64,000 bases of DNA. Origin: Pararhodobacter zhoushanensis. GTDB taxonomy: Bacteria; Pseudomonadota; Alphaproteobacteria; Rhodobacterales; Rhodobacteraceae. The stretch is from positions 3,971,501-4,035,500 of the forward strand of contig NZ_JAPDFL010000001.1 of the NCBI RefSeq assembly GCF_025949695.1. The letters are read 5' to 3'. A program made the position numbers and the translations under genes. This document shows positions 36,000 through 46,053 of the stretch, piece after piece (position 1 is the stretch's first letter; the number at the start of each line of letters is the position of its first letter). The notes under the pieces were generated by a model. That model searched no databases. It saw only the letters and a program-made list of their open reading frames with translations, and was not told where the DNA came from.

Positions 36000-37031
36000 A
36001 TGACCACCCCCGACCCCACCCTGCGCCCGGACCGCCAGCCCGAGGATACCGACCGCGCACTGCGCCCGCAGATGCTGGACGAGTTCATCGGCCAGCACGA
36101 GGCGCGCGCAAACCTCAAAGTGTTCATCCAGTCCGCCAAGATGCGCGGCGAAGCGATGGATCACACGCTGTTCTACGGCCCCCCGGGGCTGGGCAAGACC
36201 ACGTTGGCGCAGATCATGGCGCGCGAGCTGGGAGTCGGGTTCCGCATGACCTCGGGCCCGGTGCTGGCCAAGGCGGGTGATCTGGCGGCGATCCTGACCA
36301 ATCTCGAAGCCCGCGACGTGCTGTTCATCGACGAAATCCACCGCCTCAATCCGGCGGTGGAAGAAGTGCTCTATCCGGCGCTCGAGGACTTCCAGCTCGA
36401 TCTGGTGATCGGCGAAGGCCCCGCCGCGCGCACCGTCCGGATCGAGCTGCAGCCGTTCACGCTGGTCGGCGCGACCACGCGGCTGGGCCTGCTGACCACG
36501 CCGCTGCGCGACCGCTTCGGCATCCCGACCCGGCTGCAGTTCTACACCGAGGCCGAGCTGTGCGAAATCGTCGCCCGCGGCGCCCGCCTGCTGGGCGTGC
36601 CGGCGGATGATGGCGGCGTGCTCGAAATCGCCCGCCGCGCGCGCGGCACCCCGCGCATCGCCGGACGCCTGCTGCGCCGGGTGGTGGATTTCGCGCTGGT
36701 CGAGGGCGACGGAACGCTGCACCGCGCGATGGCCGATAGCGCGCTGACCCGGCTGGGTGTGGACCATCTGGGCCTCGACAGCGCGGACCGACGCTATCTG
36801 CAACTCCTTGCCGACCACTACGGCGGCGGCCCCGTGGGCGTGGAAACCATCGCCGCGGCACTGTCGGAAAGCCGCGATGCGATCGAGGAAGTGATCGAGC
36901 CCTTCTTGCTGCAGCAAGGCCTGCTGGCACGCACGCCCCGGGGTCGGATGCTGACGCAGGCCAGCTGGAGACATCTGGGGCTTACACCGCCGCGCCCAGC
37001 GGGACAGAGCGAGCTGTTTGAGAGCGACTGA
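36000..37031 (+). CDS. ruvB: Holliday junction ATP-dependent helicase RuvB
   Basis: 343 residues, AAA+ motor. N-terminal [29 protein letters not shown], Walker [13 protein letters not shown], Walker [11 protein letters not shown], sensor 1 [20 protein letters not shown] with the Arg finger, and C-terminal winged helix (LGLTPP). It drives RuvA-bound junctions. Separated from ruvA by the GIY-YIG gene, it may have its own promoter in 35845-35999. Confidence 0.96.
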   Translation: MTTPDPTLRPDRQPEDTDRALRPQMLDEFIGQHEARANLKVFIQSAKMRGEAMDHTLFYGPPGLGKTTLAQIMARELGVGFRMTSGPVLAKAGDLAAILTNLEARDVLFIDEIHRLNPAVEEVLYPALEDFQLDLVIGEGPAARTVRIELQPFTLVGATTRLGLLTTPLRDRFGIPTRLQFYTEAELCEIVARGARLLGVPADDGGVLEIARRARGTPRIAGRLLRRVVDFALVEGDGTLHRAMADSALTRLGVDHLGLDSADRRYLQLLADHYGGGPVGVETIAAALSESRDAIEEVIEPFLLQQGLLARTPRGRMLTQASWRHLGLTPPRPAGQSELFESD

Positions 37032-37034
37032 AAA

Positions 37035-37185
37035 GGGGGCCTTCAGCCCCCTCTTCGCTTGTCGCGAATTCAGCCCCGAGGATATTTAGAGACAGATGAA
37101 GGGGCGTTAACGTTTGGTTAACCGTCCTATTTTCTGTCTGAAAATATCCTCCGGGAGGGTCCGGGAGGGTGGAAAACCCTCCCGG
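37035..37185 (+). repeat. Complete GGATATTT-family inverted repeat with double TTAA box, between convergent ruvB and paaZ
   Basis: Left hairpin GGGGGC/GCCCCC (37035-37051). Core arms GGATATTT (37080-37087) plus GACAGA (37091-37096) pair with TCTGTC (37133-37138) plus AAATATCC (37142-37149). The loop carries TTAA (37107-37110) and TTAA (37118-37121), spaced by seven. The right hairpin (37161-37170 with 37176-37185) is identical to that after dprA. Both flanking genes end here, so a promoter role is unlikely. Confidence 0.8.
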
Positions 37186-37217
37186 TCGGTCTGGGGGAAG
37201 GGGGCTGGCAACACCCT

Positions 37218-39266
37218 TTACTGCGGCCAGGTTTTGGCCACCATGGTCAGAACGTCATACTGCGCAACCACCGCGCCGTCTTGATTGGTCACCTGACAAT
37301 CCCAACGCACCTCGCCATGCTCGGCGTTTTCACGCGGGTTGATCTCTTTACAGGTCAGCCGGACACCCAGGACATCGCCGGGGTTCACCGGGGTCAGGAA
37401 GCGCAGGTTATCGACGCCGTAATTGGCCAGCACCGGACCGGGATCGGGCTGCACGAACAGTCCTGCCGCGAAGCTGACGATCAGGTAGCCATGGGCGACG
37501 CGGCCATCAAAGAACGGGTTCGCACGGGCGGCGTCTTCGTCCATGTGGGCGTAAAAGGTGTCGCCGGTGAAGCTGGCGAAGTGTTCGATGTCGTCAAGCG
37601 TGACCTCCCGCGTCGCGGTGACGATCTGATCGCCAACCTGCAGCGTTTCCAGCGACTTGCGGAACGGGTGGATGTCGGCGCGGGTCGGCGCGCCCTCAAT
37701 CCAGCGCCCGGTCACCGCACTGAGCAGCGCGGGCGTGCCCTGCACCGCCGTGCGCTGCATGAAGTGCTTCACGCCACGGATACCGCCCATTTCCTCGCCG
37801 CCCCCGGCGCGTCCCGGCCCGCCATGCACCAGATTGGGCAGCGGTGCGCCGTGGCCGGTCGACGTCTTCGCGCTGGCGCGGTTGCCCAGCAGGATGCGGC
37901 CGTGGAACGGGGCCATGCCGAGAACGGCAGCCTCGGCGACCTCGGGCGCGTTGGTGAACACCGACGCCGCAAGCGAGCCTTTGCCGCGTTGGGTCAGGGC
38001 AATCGCCTCGTCGAGATCGTCATAGGCCATGACGGTGCTGACCGGTCCGAAGGCCTCGACATCATGCGCGGCTTTGGCGCTCAAGGGCTTGTCGCAATAA
38101 AGCACCACCGGATTGAGGAACGCGCCGTCATCGGGATCGCCCGAGCTGACGCTCACCGCGTCCGGGTCGCCCACGACAATCTCGCCATCGGCCTGCAGAT
38201 CGCGGATCCGCGCGCGGACTTCGTCGCGCTGCGCATGGCTGGCCAGCGCGCCCATGCGCGTCGCCGCGTCGCCCGGCAGACCGGCGTTCATCTTGCCCAG
38301 CGCCGCGCCCAGCGCCGCGATCACCGCATCGGCCTGCGCGCGGGGAACCAGCACGCGGCGGATGGCCGTGCATTTCTGGCCCGCCTTGACGGTCATCTCG
38401 CGGGTGACTTCTTTGACAAACAGGTCGAACTCGGGCGTGCCTGCCACCGCGTCCGGCCCAAGGACCGAGGCGTTCAGGCTGTCGGCTTCCATCGTGAAGC
38501 GCACCGAGTTTTCGACAATCGCTTTCGACGTGCGCAGCATCCGCCCGGTCGAGGCCGAGCCGGTAAAGGTCACCACATCCTGCCCGGTCACATGATCCAG
38601 CAGATCGCCGGTCGAGCCGCAGATCAGTTGCAAAGCGCCCGCCGGAAGAAGGCCGGTCTCGATGATCGCGCGAACCACCAGCTCGGTCAGATAGGCGGTC
38701 TGCGAGGCCGGTTTGATGATCGCCGGCATCCCCGCCAGCAGGGTCGGTGCCAGCTTTTCCAGCATCCCCCAGACCGGGAAGTTGAAGGCGTTGACGTGCA
38801 CCGCCACGCCCTGCAACGGCGTCAGGATGTGCTGGGCGCTGAAACTGCCGTCCTTGGACAGACCCTCAACCGGGCCTTCGACCAGCAGTCGGGTGTTCGG
38901 CAGCTCGCGCCGCCCCTGGCTGGAATAGGAGAACAGCGTGTGAAAGCCGCCCTCGATATCGACCATGCCGTCGCGCGGCGTGGCCCCGGTGGCCAGCGAC
39001 AGCGCGTGAAAGGCGTCCTTCTGCGCGCTCAGCGCCTTGCCCAGCGCCTTGAGCATCTCGGCGCGCTGGTGGAAGGTCATCGCCCGCAGCGCCGCACCGG
39101 AGGCACGGCCGTAAGCCAGCGCCTCGGCCATGTCGATGCCGCTGGCGTCGATGGTCGCAACCGGCGCGCCGGTGCCGGCATCGCGCAACAGCACGCCGTC
39201 GCGGGCCCCGGCTTTCCAGTCACCGCAGATGTAGCTTTTCAGCGCGTAGGGGGTCTGAGCGTTCAT
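37218..39266 (-). CDS. paaZ: PaaZ: oxepin-CoA hydrolase / 3-oxo-5,6-dehydrosuberyl-CoA semialdehyde dehydrogenase
   Basis: 682 residues, a bifunctional ring-opening enzyme of phenylacetate degradation. The N-terminal aldehyde dehydrogenase (about 1-520) has NAFNFPVWGMLEKLAPTLLAGMPAIIKPA, FTGSASTGR, catalytic Glu in FTMEADSLNAS and Cys in VKAGQKCTAIRR. The C-terminal R-specific hydratase domain (about 540-680) carries HFASFTGDTFYAHMDEDAAR and GRVAHGYLIVSFAAGLFV. The start at 39266 has GAAAGGA upstream; an earlier in-frame codon at 39323 lies in the preceding gene. Confidence 0.95.
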   Translation of the reverse strand: MNAQTPYALKSYICGDWKAGARDGVLLRDAGTGAPVATIDASGIDMAEALAYGRASGAALRAMTFHQRAEMLKALGKALSAQKDAFHALSLATGATPRDGMVDIEGGFHTLFSYSSQGRRELPNTRLLVEGPVEGLSKDGSFSAQHILTPLQGVAVHVNAFNFPVWGMLEKLAPTLLAGMPAIIKPASQTAYLTELVVRAIIETGLLPAGALQLICGSTGDLLDHVTGQDVVTFTGSASTGRMLRTSKAIVENSVRFTMEADSLNASVLGPDAVAGTPEFDLFVKEVTREMTVKAGQKCTAIRRVLVPRAQADAVIAALGAALGKMNAGLPGDAATRMGALASHAQRDEVRARIRDLQADGEIVVGDPDAVSVSSGDPDDGAFLNPVVLYCDKPLSAKAAHDVEAFGPVSTVMAYDDLDEAIALTQRGKGSLAASVFTNAPEVAEAAVLGMAPFHGRILLGNRASAKTSTGHGAPLPNLVHGGPGRAGGGEEMGGIRGVKHFMQRTAVQGTPALLSAVTGRWIEGAPTRADIHPFRKSLETLQVGDQIVTATREVTLDDIEHFASFTGDTFYAHMDEDAARANPFFDGRVAHGYLIVSFAAGLFVQPDPGPVLANYGVDNLRFLTPVNPGDVLGVRLTCKEINPRENAEHGEVRWDCQVTNQDGAVVAQYDVLTMVAKTWPQ

Positions 39267-39277
39267 CGCGGGTCCTT

Positions 39278-40027
39278 TCAGAGAGACAGAGCGGCCAGCG
39301 TGGTGGCAAGCGTCGCCTCCCACTCGGCCAGCATGGCAGCATTGGGGCGGTGGCGCAGGCCAAGCCGCGACAGCCGCTCGTAACGGGCCGAATTGGTCGC
39401 GCCGAAACCGGCGGCAACATGAGGTCGCCAGTAGGCGATCGAGGCTTCGGCGGCGGCGCGCCCCTCTTCGGACTGGACGATCTGCGCGAGGCCCTCGACG
39501 CCCAGCTCGGCATGACGCGTCTCGGTCGGGGCGATGGCGCGGAACACCTCGGCCAGCGGCTGATACGAGACCTGCGACAGCTCGGCCAGCTGCACCTGTG
39601 CCGCCAACCCCTGCACCACGTTCATCACCACGGCATCGATCCAGCCGGTCAGCGGATAGTGGAACACCGACAGCCGCATGTCGCCGCCATGGCGCTGCGC
39701 GCCCAGATCGGCGTCGCGCGGGACGCGCGCGGCCCAGGGGTGGACGTCTTCATAGCGCTCGGTGTCGACGCCGAATTCCGCCATCAGACGCAGCACGCGC
39801 TCGGCATGGTCGGCCTTTTCCAGCGTGATCCGCGCGGCGGCGATGCGGCTTTTGATGCCCGGCGCGTCGTTGATCGTGTCGGCGAACCCGGCCGAGGCCG
39901 CCAGCTCGCTGTCCACAAACGACGCCATCAGGCGCAACAGCTCACCGCGATAGCGCGCGGGCACGTTGCCCGGCGAGGTCAGCTTGCCGCCGTGGGCGAG
40001 ATAGTCCTCGATGCTCATATCGGTCAT
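39278..40027 (-). CDS. Phenylacetate-catabolism ferritin-like protein (PaaA/PaaC paralogue)
   Basis: 249 residues. Helical, with ferritin-like carboxylate and histidine motifs ASFVDSELAASAG, LEKADHAERVLRLMAEFG and IAPTETRHAELGVEGL, resembling PaaA/PaaC of the phenylacetyl-CoA epoxidase. It is distinct from paaA and paaC, which are both present nearby. The gene sits between paaE and paaZ in the same operon, with GGGGGAG before the ATG at 40027. The role is unknown; an alternative epoxidase subunit or a structural partner are options. Confidence 0.75.
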   Translation of the reverse strand: MTDMSIEDYLAHGGKLTSPGNVPARYRGELLRLMASFVDSELAASAGFADTINDAPGIKSRIAAARITLEKADHAERVLRLMAEFGVDTERYEDVHPWAARVPRDADLGAQRHGGDMRLSVFHYPLTGWIDAVVMNVVQGLAAQVQLAELSQVSYQPLAEVFRAIAPTETRHAELGVEGLAQIVQSEEGRAAAEASIAYWRPHVAAGFGATNSARYERLSRLGLRHRPNAAMLAEWEATLATTLAALSL

Positions 40028-40042
40028 GATCGCTCCCCCGGT

Positions 40043-41116
40043 TTACTGGTCATAGCTCACGACCACACGGTCGCTGAGCGGGTAGCACTGGCAGGTCAGC
40101 ACATAGCCTTGCCGGACCTCGTAATCCTCAAGCGCGTGGTTGGTCAGCATTTCGACCTCACCTTCCAGCACCTTGGCCCGGCAAGTCGAACAGACCCCGG
40201 CCTTGCAGGCATAGGGCGCGTCCAGCCGGTTCGACAGCGCCGCATCCAGCAGGCTTTCGCCGGTCTTGGGCATGCGGAAGGTGCGGGTGGTGCCGTCCAG
40301 CGTGACGGTCGCCTCGCAGGCCTCGCCACTGTCGGCAACCGTGCTCACCGCCTTGGTCTTGGCACGGCCCGGCTGGCCGCTGGCGAAGAGCTCGAACTTG
40401 ATCTGCGTGTCGGTCAGCCCGTTGGCTTTGAGGCTGTCGGCGATGGTCAGCATCATCGGCTCAGGCCCGCAGATGAACGCGGTATCAACACTGGCCGGAT
40501 CGACCCAATGGGTGAAAAGGGCAGACATTTTCTCGGCGTCGATGCGGCCTGTGAACAGGTCGATTTCCTGACCTTCTGCTTCGAGAACATGCAGCACCGA
40601 CAGCCGCCCAAGGTAGGAATTCTTCAAGTCCTCAAGATCTTCGCGGAACATGATCGAGTTGATCTGACGGTTCGCATAGACCAGCGTGAAGCGCGATTTG
40701 GGTTCGCGCGCCAGCACGGTTTTCAGGATCGACAGCACCGGCGTGATGCCAGACCCGCCCGCAAAGCCCAGATAGTGCCGGGGCGTATCAGCCTGCAAGG
40801 CAGTGTGGAAATTGCCCATCGGCGGCATGGCTTCGATCACCGCGCCGGGGGCGAGGTTTTCATTCGCCCAGGTCGAGAACGCGCCGCCATCGACGCGCTT
40901 GATGCCGACCTTCAGCAGACCCTCGTCCAGCCCGGCGCAGATCGAATACGAGCGGCGCAGCTCCTCGCCGTCGAACTCGCGGCGAAAGGTCAGGTACTGG
41001 CCCTGAATGAAGGCAAAGCGCGCCGCATCCTCAGGGCGCGGGCGCAGGGTGACGACGACGGCGTCGCGGGTGTCCTTGCGGACGTCGGTCACTTCAAGGG
41101 GCAGGAAACGGGCCAT
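40043..41116 (-). CDS. paaE: 1,2-phenylacetyl-CoA epoxidase reductase subunit
   Basis: 357 residues. Passes electrons from NADPH to PaaA. The FAD-binding ferredoxin reductase part has RRSYSICAGLDEG (R-x-Y-S) and the NAD(P) loop GFAGGSGITPVLSILK. The C-terminal plant-type [2Fe-2S] domain has CKAGVCSTCRAKV, with the last ligand in VLTCQCYP. Located 10 bases after paaD in a minus-strand operon. Confidence 0.95.
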   Translation of the reverse strand: MARFLPLEVTDVRKDTRDAVVVTLRPRPEDAARFAFIQGQYLTFRREFDGEELRRSYSICAGLDEGLLKVGIKRVDGGAFSTWANENLAPGAVIEAMPPMGNFHTALQADTPRHYLGFAGGSGITPVLSILKTVLAREPKSRFTLVYANRQINSIMFREDLEDLKNSYLGRLSVLHVLEAEGQEIDLFTGRIDAEKMSALFTHWVDPASVDTAFICGPEPMMLTIADSLKANGLTDTQIKFELFASGQPGRAKTKAVSTVADSGEACEATVTLDGTTRTFRMPKTGESLLDAALSNRLDAPYACKAGVCSTCRAKVLEGEVEMLTNHALEDYEVRQGYVLTCQCYPLSDRVVVSYDQ

Positions 41117-41125
41117 GTCAGTGCC

Positions 41126-41638
41126 TCAAATACATTTGAAATAGTCGAAGGGTTCCAGACAGTCGCGGCACTGATACGCCGCTTTGCAGGGGGTCGAGCC
41201 GAACTGGCTGATCTTCTCGGTATGGTTTGACCCACAGCGCGGGCAGGCCACCACCAGATTGCCCGCCCCGCCCAGCCGCGCGATGCGCCCAGCCAGCACG
41301 CCATCGGCGGCGGTGCCGTCGATGGGCGGCGCGATGCCATACTCCTTGAGCGCCTCACGCGCCGCCGGGTTGATCCAGTCGCTGGTCCAGGGTGGCGACA
41401 GCTGGCGGTTCAGGCGCAGATCGGTGACGCCGTTACCCAGCAGCTTGTTTTCGATATCGAGGTTGATCACCGCCGTCGCCGGGCAGCCCGAATAGGTCGG
41501 CGTGACCGTGACCACCAGTGTGTCGCCGTCATAGGCAACGTCGCGGATGACCCCCAGATCGGTGAGCGAGATCACCGGGATTTCCGGGTCCGGCACCTCG
41601 CCCAGCCACTGCCAGACCTGTTCGACGGCGGGTTTCAT
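41126..41638 (-). CDS. paaD: Phenylacetyl-CoA epoxidase maturation subunit PaaD
   Basis: 170 residues. The N-terminal MIP18/DUF59 domain reads VPDPEIPVISLTDLGVIRDV and YSGCPATAVI. The C-terminal Cys-rich part has CPRCGSNHTEKISQFGSTPCKAAYQCRDC (partial list: four CxxC-type cysteines), expected to bind a metal. PaaD assists iron-sulfur assembly of the epoxidase. Immediately after paaC (1-base gap). Confidence 0.93.
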   Translation of the reverse strand: MKPAVEQVWQWLGEVPDPEIPVISLTDLGVIRDVAYDGDTLVVTVTPTYSGCPATAVINLDIENKLLGNGVTDLRLNRQLSPPWTSDWINPAAREALKEYGIAPPIDGTAADGVLAGRIARLGGAGNLVVACPRCGSNHTEKISQFGSTPCKAAYQCRDCLEPFDYFKCI

Positions 41639-41639
41639 C

Positions 41640-42488
41640 TTACCACGTGGCGTCAGGATACGAGCGTTGCAGCCATTGCATCGAGGTCAGCAAATGGCCC
41701 AGATGCTCGCTATGCCGCCCCTGCTTGCCGCCCTTGTGGGCAAACTCGCTCGCCGGGCGCTCCAGCGTTGCCTCGGCCAGCACCGCGTTGACGGTTTGAT
41801 CCCACGCGGCGCGCAGGCTTTCGGGCGCGGGCATGACCCCGGCCTCGGCCAGCCGCGCGTCAACCGCATCACCAAGGAACGCCTCGCCGGTATAGCCCCA
41901 GAGCGCGTCCAGCGAGGATTGCATACGCGCGTGGCTCTCGTCGGTGCCATCGCCCAGCCGGATCACCAGATCGGCGGAGCGTTCGACGTGATAGGCCACT
42001 TCCTTGCCCGCCTTCGCCGCGATCTCGGCGATGCGCGCATTGGACGAGGCCTCAAGCGCCTTCAAGAGCGGCAGGTGATAGGCGTCAAACAGGAACTGCC
42101 GCATCAGGGTCCGGCCGAAATCGCCGTTCGGGCGCTCGACCAGCAGCAGGTTGTGAAAGTCCCAGCCGTCGCGGCGAAAGGCCAGCGCGTCGGCGTCGCG
42201 GCCGCGCCCCTCGACCTCGCCGGCCAGCCCCAGCCACAGCTGCGTCTGCCCGATCAGGTCCAGTGCCATGTTGGCCAGCGCGATGTCTTCCTCCAGCACC
42301 GGCGCCAGCCCGCACCATTCGCTGATCCGGTGGCCCAGAATCAGCGTGGTATCGCCCAGCCGGGTCAACCCGGTGAAGAGGTCATGCTCGGGTGAGCCCG
42401 TCTCCAGCGGCGCGCGCCCCTCGCCGCCCGCAGCCTGCGCCAGTTGTGCTGCGTCGGGGGTCATCACATCGGGAAGCGACGGCATCAC
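41640..42488 (-). CDS. paaC: 1,2-phenylacetyl-CoA epoxidase structural subunit PaaC
   Basis: 282 residues, ferritin-like scaffold that pairs with PaaA. Diagnostic blocks are GDTTLILGHRISEWCG, LEEDIALANMALDLIGQ, LVERPNGDFGRTLMRQFLFDAYHLPLL, and the C-terminal RHSEHLGHLLTSMQWLQRSYPDATW. Overlaps paaB by 4 bases. Confidence 0.95.
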   Translation of the reverse strand: MMPSLPDVMTPDAAQLAQAAGGEGRAPLETGSPEHDLFTGLTRLGDTTLILGHRISEWCGLAPVLEEDIALANMALDLIGQTQLWLGLAGEVEGRGRDADALAFRRDGWDFHNLLLVERPNGDFGRTLMRQFLFDAYHLPLLKALEASSNARIAEIAAKAGKEVAYHVERSADLVIRLGDGTDESHARMQSSLDALWGYTGEAFLGDAVDARLAEAGVMPAPESLRAAWDQTVNAVLAEATLERPASEFAHKGGKQGRHSEHLGHLLTSMQWLQRSYPDATW

Positions 42489-42769
42489 ATATGCCCCACT
42501 TCATCGGGAATGTCGTAAAAGGTCGGGTGACGATACACCTTGTCATTCGCCGGCTCGAACAGCGGCCCCTTGTCCGACGGGGCCGAGGCGGTGATCTGCG
42601 CCGAGGGCACCACCCAGATGCTGACCCCCTCGTTGCGCCGGGTGTAGACGTCGCGCGCGTGGCGCATCGCCAGTTCGGCGTCGGGGGCATGCAGGCTGCC
42701 GACATGCCGGTGGTTCAGCCCGTGCTGACCCCGGATAAAGACTTCCCATAGCGGCCATTCATTGGACAC
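42485..42769 (-). CDS. paaB: 1,2-phenylacetyl-CoA epoxidase subunit PaaB
   Basis: 94 residues. PaaB family features WPLWEVFIRGQHGLNHRHVGSLHAPDAELAMRHARDVYTRR (region 5-45) and the C-terminal EPANDKVYRHPTFYDIPDEV. A small structural or regulatory subunit of the epoxidase complex. 82 bases after paaA, across a degenerate repeat. Confidence 0.95.
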   Translation of the reverse strand: MSNEWPLWEVFIRGQHGLNHRHVGSLHAPDAELAMRHARDVYTRRNEGVSIWVVPSAQITASAPSDKGPLFEPANDKVYRHPTFYDIPDEVGHM

Positions 42770-42779
42770 GACGTAGCCC

Positions 42780-42850
42780 TTTCATCTTGCTGAAAATACG
42801 CTGGGGGGTGAAGGGGCCGTCAGGCCCCGAGGGGGGCTAGCCCCCTCCCT
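42780..42850 (-). repeat. Degenerate GGATATTT-family right half between paaA and paaB
   Basis: TTCATCTTGCTGAAAATACGC (about 42781-42801) resembles the right arms elsewhere (CATCTGTC...AAATATCC). GGGGCC/GGCCCC-type and GGGGGGCTAGCCCCCTCC stems (about 42813-42848) follow. It lies inside the paa operon, so if it forms on RNA it could influence relative paaA and paaB levels. Confidence 0.5.
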
Positions 42851-42851
42851 G

Positions 42852-43841
<990 letters not shown>

Positions 43842-43856
43842 GACAGTCTCTCCTGT

Positions 43857-45062
43857 TCAGACCCGTTCAAGGATCAGGGCGATGCCCTGACCGACGCCAA
43901 CGCACATGGTGCACAGCGCATAGCGCCCGCCCGAGCGTTGCAATTGCCACATCGCCGTGCCGACCAGCCGGGCACCGGACATGCCCAGCGGATGCCCCAG
44001 CGCGATGGCCCCGCCCAAGGGGTTCACGCGCGGATCATCGCCCGCAAGTCCGAGGTCGCGCAGCACGGCAAGGCCCTGCGCAGCGAAAGCTTCGTTGAGT
44101 TCGATCACATCCATCTGCTCAAGGCTCAGCCCCGTCCGCGCCAGCAGTTTGCGCACCGCAGGCACCGGACCGACGCCCATTACGCGCGGCTCGACCCCGG
44201 CGGCAGCCATGCCGACGACACGGGCGCGCGGGGTCAGGCCGTTGGCCTTGGCGCTGGCTTCCGAGGCCACGACCACCGCCGCCGCCCCGTCGTTCACGCC
44301 CGAGGCATTGCCCGCCGTCACGCTCAGCTCGGCACCGTTAACGCCGCGCAGCTTGGCCAGTTGCGCCGCCGTCACGTCGGGACGCGGGTGTTCGTCGGTG
44401 TCGACGATCTTGGGATCTCCCTTGCGCTGGGGGATCAGGACAGCGGCGATCTCATCCGCGAACAGCCCGGCAGCATGGGCCGCGGCCCAGCGTTCCTGAC
44501 TGCGCAGCGCGAAGGCGTCCTGATCGGCGCGGTCGATGCCCCAGTCGGCGGCGACATTGTCGGCGGTCTGCGGCATGGAATCCACGCCGAACGCCGCTTT
44601 CATCGCCGGGTTGATAAAGCGCCAGCCGATGGTGGTGTCATAGACCGCGTTGGCGCGCGAAAAGGCGCTGTCGGCTTTCGGCATCACGAAGGGCGCGCGG
44701 CTCATGCTTTCGACGCCCCCTGCGATCAGCATGTCGGCATCATCCGCCCGGATCGCCCGCGCCGCCATGCCGATGGCATCCATGCCCGAACCGCAGAGCC
44801 GGTTCACCGTGGTGCCCGGCACGCTGACCGGCAGGCCCGCCAGCAGCACGGCCATGCGCGCCACGTTGCGGTTGTCTTCACCGGCCTGATTGGCGCAGCC
44901 ATAGATCACATCATCGACCTGCGACCAGTCGACAGAGGTATTGCGGGACATCAGGGCTTTGATCGGGGCGGCGGCCAGATCGTCGGCGCGTACCGAGGAC
45001 AGCGCCCCGCCGTAGCGACCAATCGGTGTGCGCACGGCGTCGCAGATAAAGGCCTCAGTCAT
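43857..45062 (-). CDS. pcaF: 3-oxoadipyl-CoA / 3-oxo-5,6-dehydrosuberyl-CoA thiolase
   Basis: 401 residues. Catalytic Cys90 in TTVNRLCGSGMDAIGMAARAI, the His in GGAIALGHPLGMSGARL, and the second Cys in ALCTMCVGVGQG. N-terminal EAFICDAVRTPIGRYGG is typical of the PcaF/PaaJ subgroup rather than acetyl-CoA acetyltransferase. As the first gene of the epoxidase operon it probably carries out the PaaJ step (two thiolytic cleavages). The GGGAGGGG ribosome site is followed by the ATG at 45062. Confidence 0.92.
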   Translation of the reverse strand: MTEAFICDAVRTPIGRYGGALSSVRADDLAAAPIKALMSRNTSVDWSQVDDVIYGCANQAGEDNRNVARMAVLLAGLPVSVPGTTVNRLCGSGMDAIGMAARAIRADDADMLIAGGVESMSRAPFVMPKADSAFSRANAVYDTTIGWRFINPAMKAAFGVDSMPQTADNVAADWGIDRADQDAFALRSQERWAAAHAAGLFADEIAAVLIPQRKGDPKIVDTDEHPRPDVTAAQLAKLRGVNGAELSVTAGNASGVNDGAAAVVVASEASAKANGLTPRARVVGMAAAGVEPRVMGVGPVPAVRKLLARTGLSLEQMDVIELNEAFAAQGLAVLRDLGLAGDDPRVNPLGGAIALGHPLGMSGARLVGTAMWQLQRSGGRYALCTMCVGVGQGIALILERV

Positions 45063-45081
45063 CGTCCCCTCCCAAATTCGC

Positions 45082-45156
45082 TGACCGCTCGGTCATTGTA
45101 TAGACTTTGACGTGTCACAAATCAACGATCATGTTCAGAAATCCTGTGACACGTCA
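45082..45156 (-). promoter_or_regulatory. paa operon promoter with two operator-like inverted repeats
   Basis: On the minus strand, TTGATT (45120-45125), a 17-base spacer and TATACA (45097-45102) form a good promoter. Palindrome TGACCG-CT-CGGTCA (45082-45095) covers the expected transcript start and is TetR/PaaR-like. A 12-base inverted repeat, TGACGTGTCACA (45108-45119) and TGTGACACGTCA (45145-45156), is separated by 25 bases. One arm lies in the promoter spacer and the other overlaps the paaX stop codon. A related TGACA...TGTCA site lies upstream of paaX at 46078-46090. Confidence 0.7.
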
Positions 45157-46053
45157 TCCCACCCTCTGCGCCGCCGGGTAACGCCCTTGGCCCGCCTCGG
45201 AATTCTCCACTGCCAGCCGCGCGCTGAGGTGCGGCGTGCTGACCGGCAAGGGCCCCTGCGCGCCCTCGAACCGCGTCCCGATCTGCGAATCGGCAACCGG
45301 GGACAGCGCGGCATAGAGTCTGTGGAACAAGGCCCGCGCGGCGTGGCCGGGCCAGTCGGCGGGCAAGGCGGCATCGGGCAGGCGCGGGTCGCGCAACAGG
45401 GCGTGACGCCAGGCATGGACCAGCAACAGCCGCGCGGTCAGCGCCGCCGCGCCGTCATCGGGCGGCACGCCGTCCAGCGGGCCGAACTGCGCCAGCAGCG
45501 TCTGATACGCGGCAGCGTGCGGCGCCAGATCCCACGCCTGTGCCGCAAAGTCAGCCAGCAGCGCCTCGCCTGCCACAGGGTCGGCGTCAAACACCAGCAC
45601 GCCCTTGGGCAGCGTGCCGCGCGCCGGGCCAACGGCAAGATGTGGGCGCAGGCGCGCAAAACCCGCGCGTTCCAGCAGCGCCATCAGACTGTCCGCGCCG
45701 GTCTCGGGCAGGTGCACGAAACGCCAGCGCCACGGCTCGGGCGGGCCGTAGATCAGGCGCGAGGCCGCCTCGGATTCGGCCTGCAGCCGCTCGCTCAGCC
45801 GGTAGAAACTGCGCCGTCCGCGCCGCCACCCCTCAAGCTGACCCGCCGCGACCAGCCGCGACACCGCCGTGCGCACCAGCGTTTCCGAGATGCCGACCAG
45901 CGCGCAGGTCTCGATGATCGTGCCGATCCAGATCTCACCGCCGCGCGGCACCACCGCGTCGCCATAAAGCGTCACGATGAACCCGGCCGCACGCAGCGGC
46001 ATCGCCTGAACCAGCGCCCCGACCCTGCCCGTGAACCCGTCGCTGTTGCTCAT
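45154..46053 (-). CDS. paaX: Phenylacetate degradation repressor PaaX
   Basis: 299 residues, PaaX family. An N-terminal winged helix-turn-helix (about 20-75: FIVTLYGDAVVPRGGEIWIG then ETLVRTAVSRLVAAGQLEGWRRGRRSFYRLSER) is followed by the PaaX middle domain (PEPWRWRFVHLPE) and C-terminal domain. Phenylacetyl-CoA is the known effector that releases PaaX from DNA. It lies directly upstream of the paa genes on the same strand and is followed by their promoter. Confidence 0.92.
   Translation of the reverse strand: MSNSDGFTGRVGALVQAMPLRAAGFIVTLYGDAVVPRGGEIWIGTIIETCALVGISETLVRTAVSRLVAAGQLEGWRRGRRSFYRLSERLQAESEAASRLIYGPPEPWRWRFVHLPETGADSLMALLERAGFARLRPHLAVGPARGTLPKGVLVFDADPVAGEALLADFAAQAWDLAPHAAAYQTLLAQFGPLDGVPPDDGAAALTARLLLVHAWRHALLRDPRLPDAALPADWPGHAARALFHRLYAALSPVADSQIGTRFEGAQGPLPVSTPHLSARLAVENSEAGQGRYPAAQRVG

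Noticed and set aside
37281..39383. A ~700-codon open frame on the plus strand opposite paaZ
   Set aside because: High-GC codon bias keeps the antisense frame open. The translation is Arg/His/Gln-rich without any domain, and paaZ on the other strand is unmistakable.
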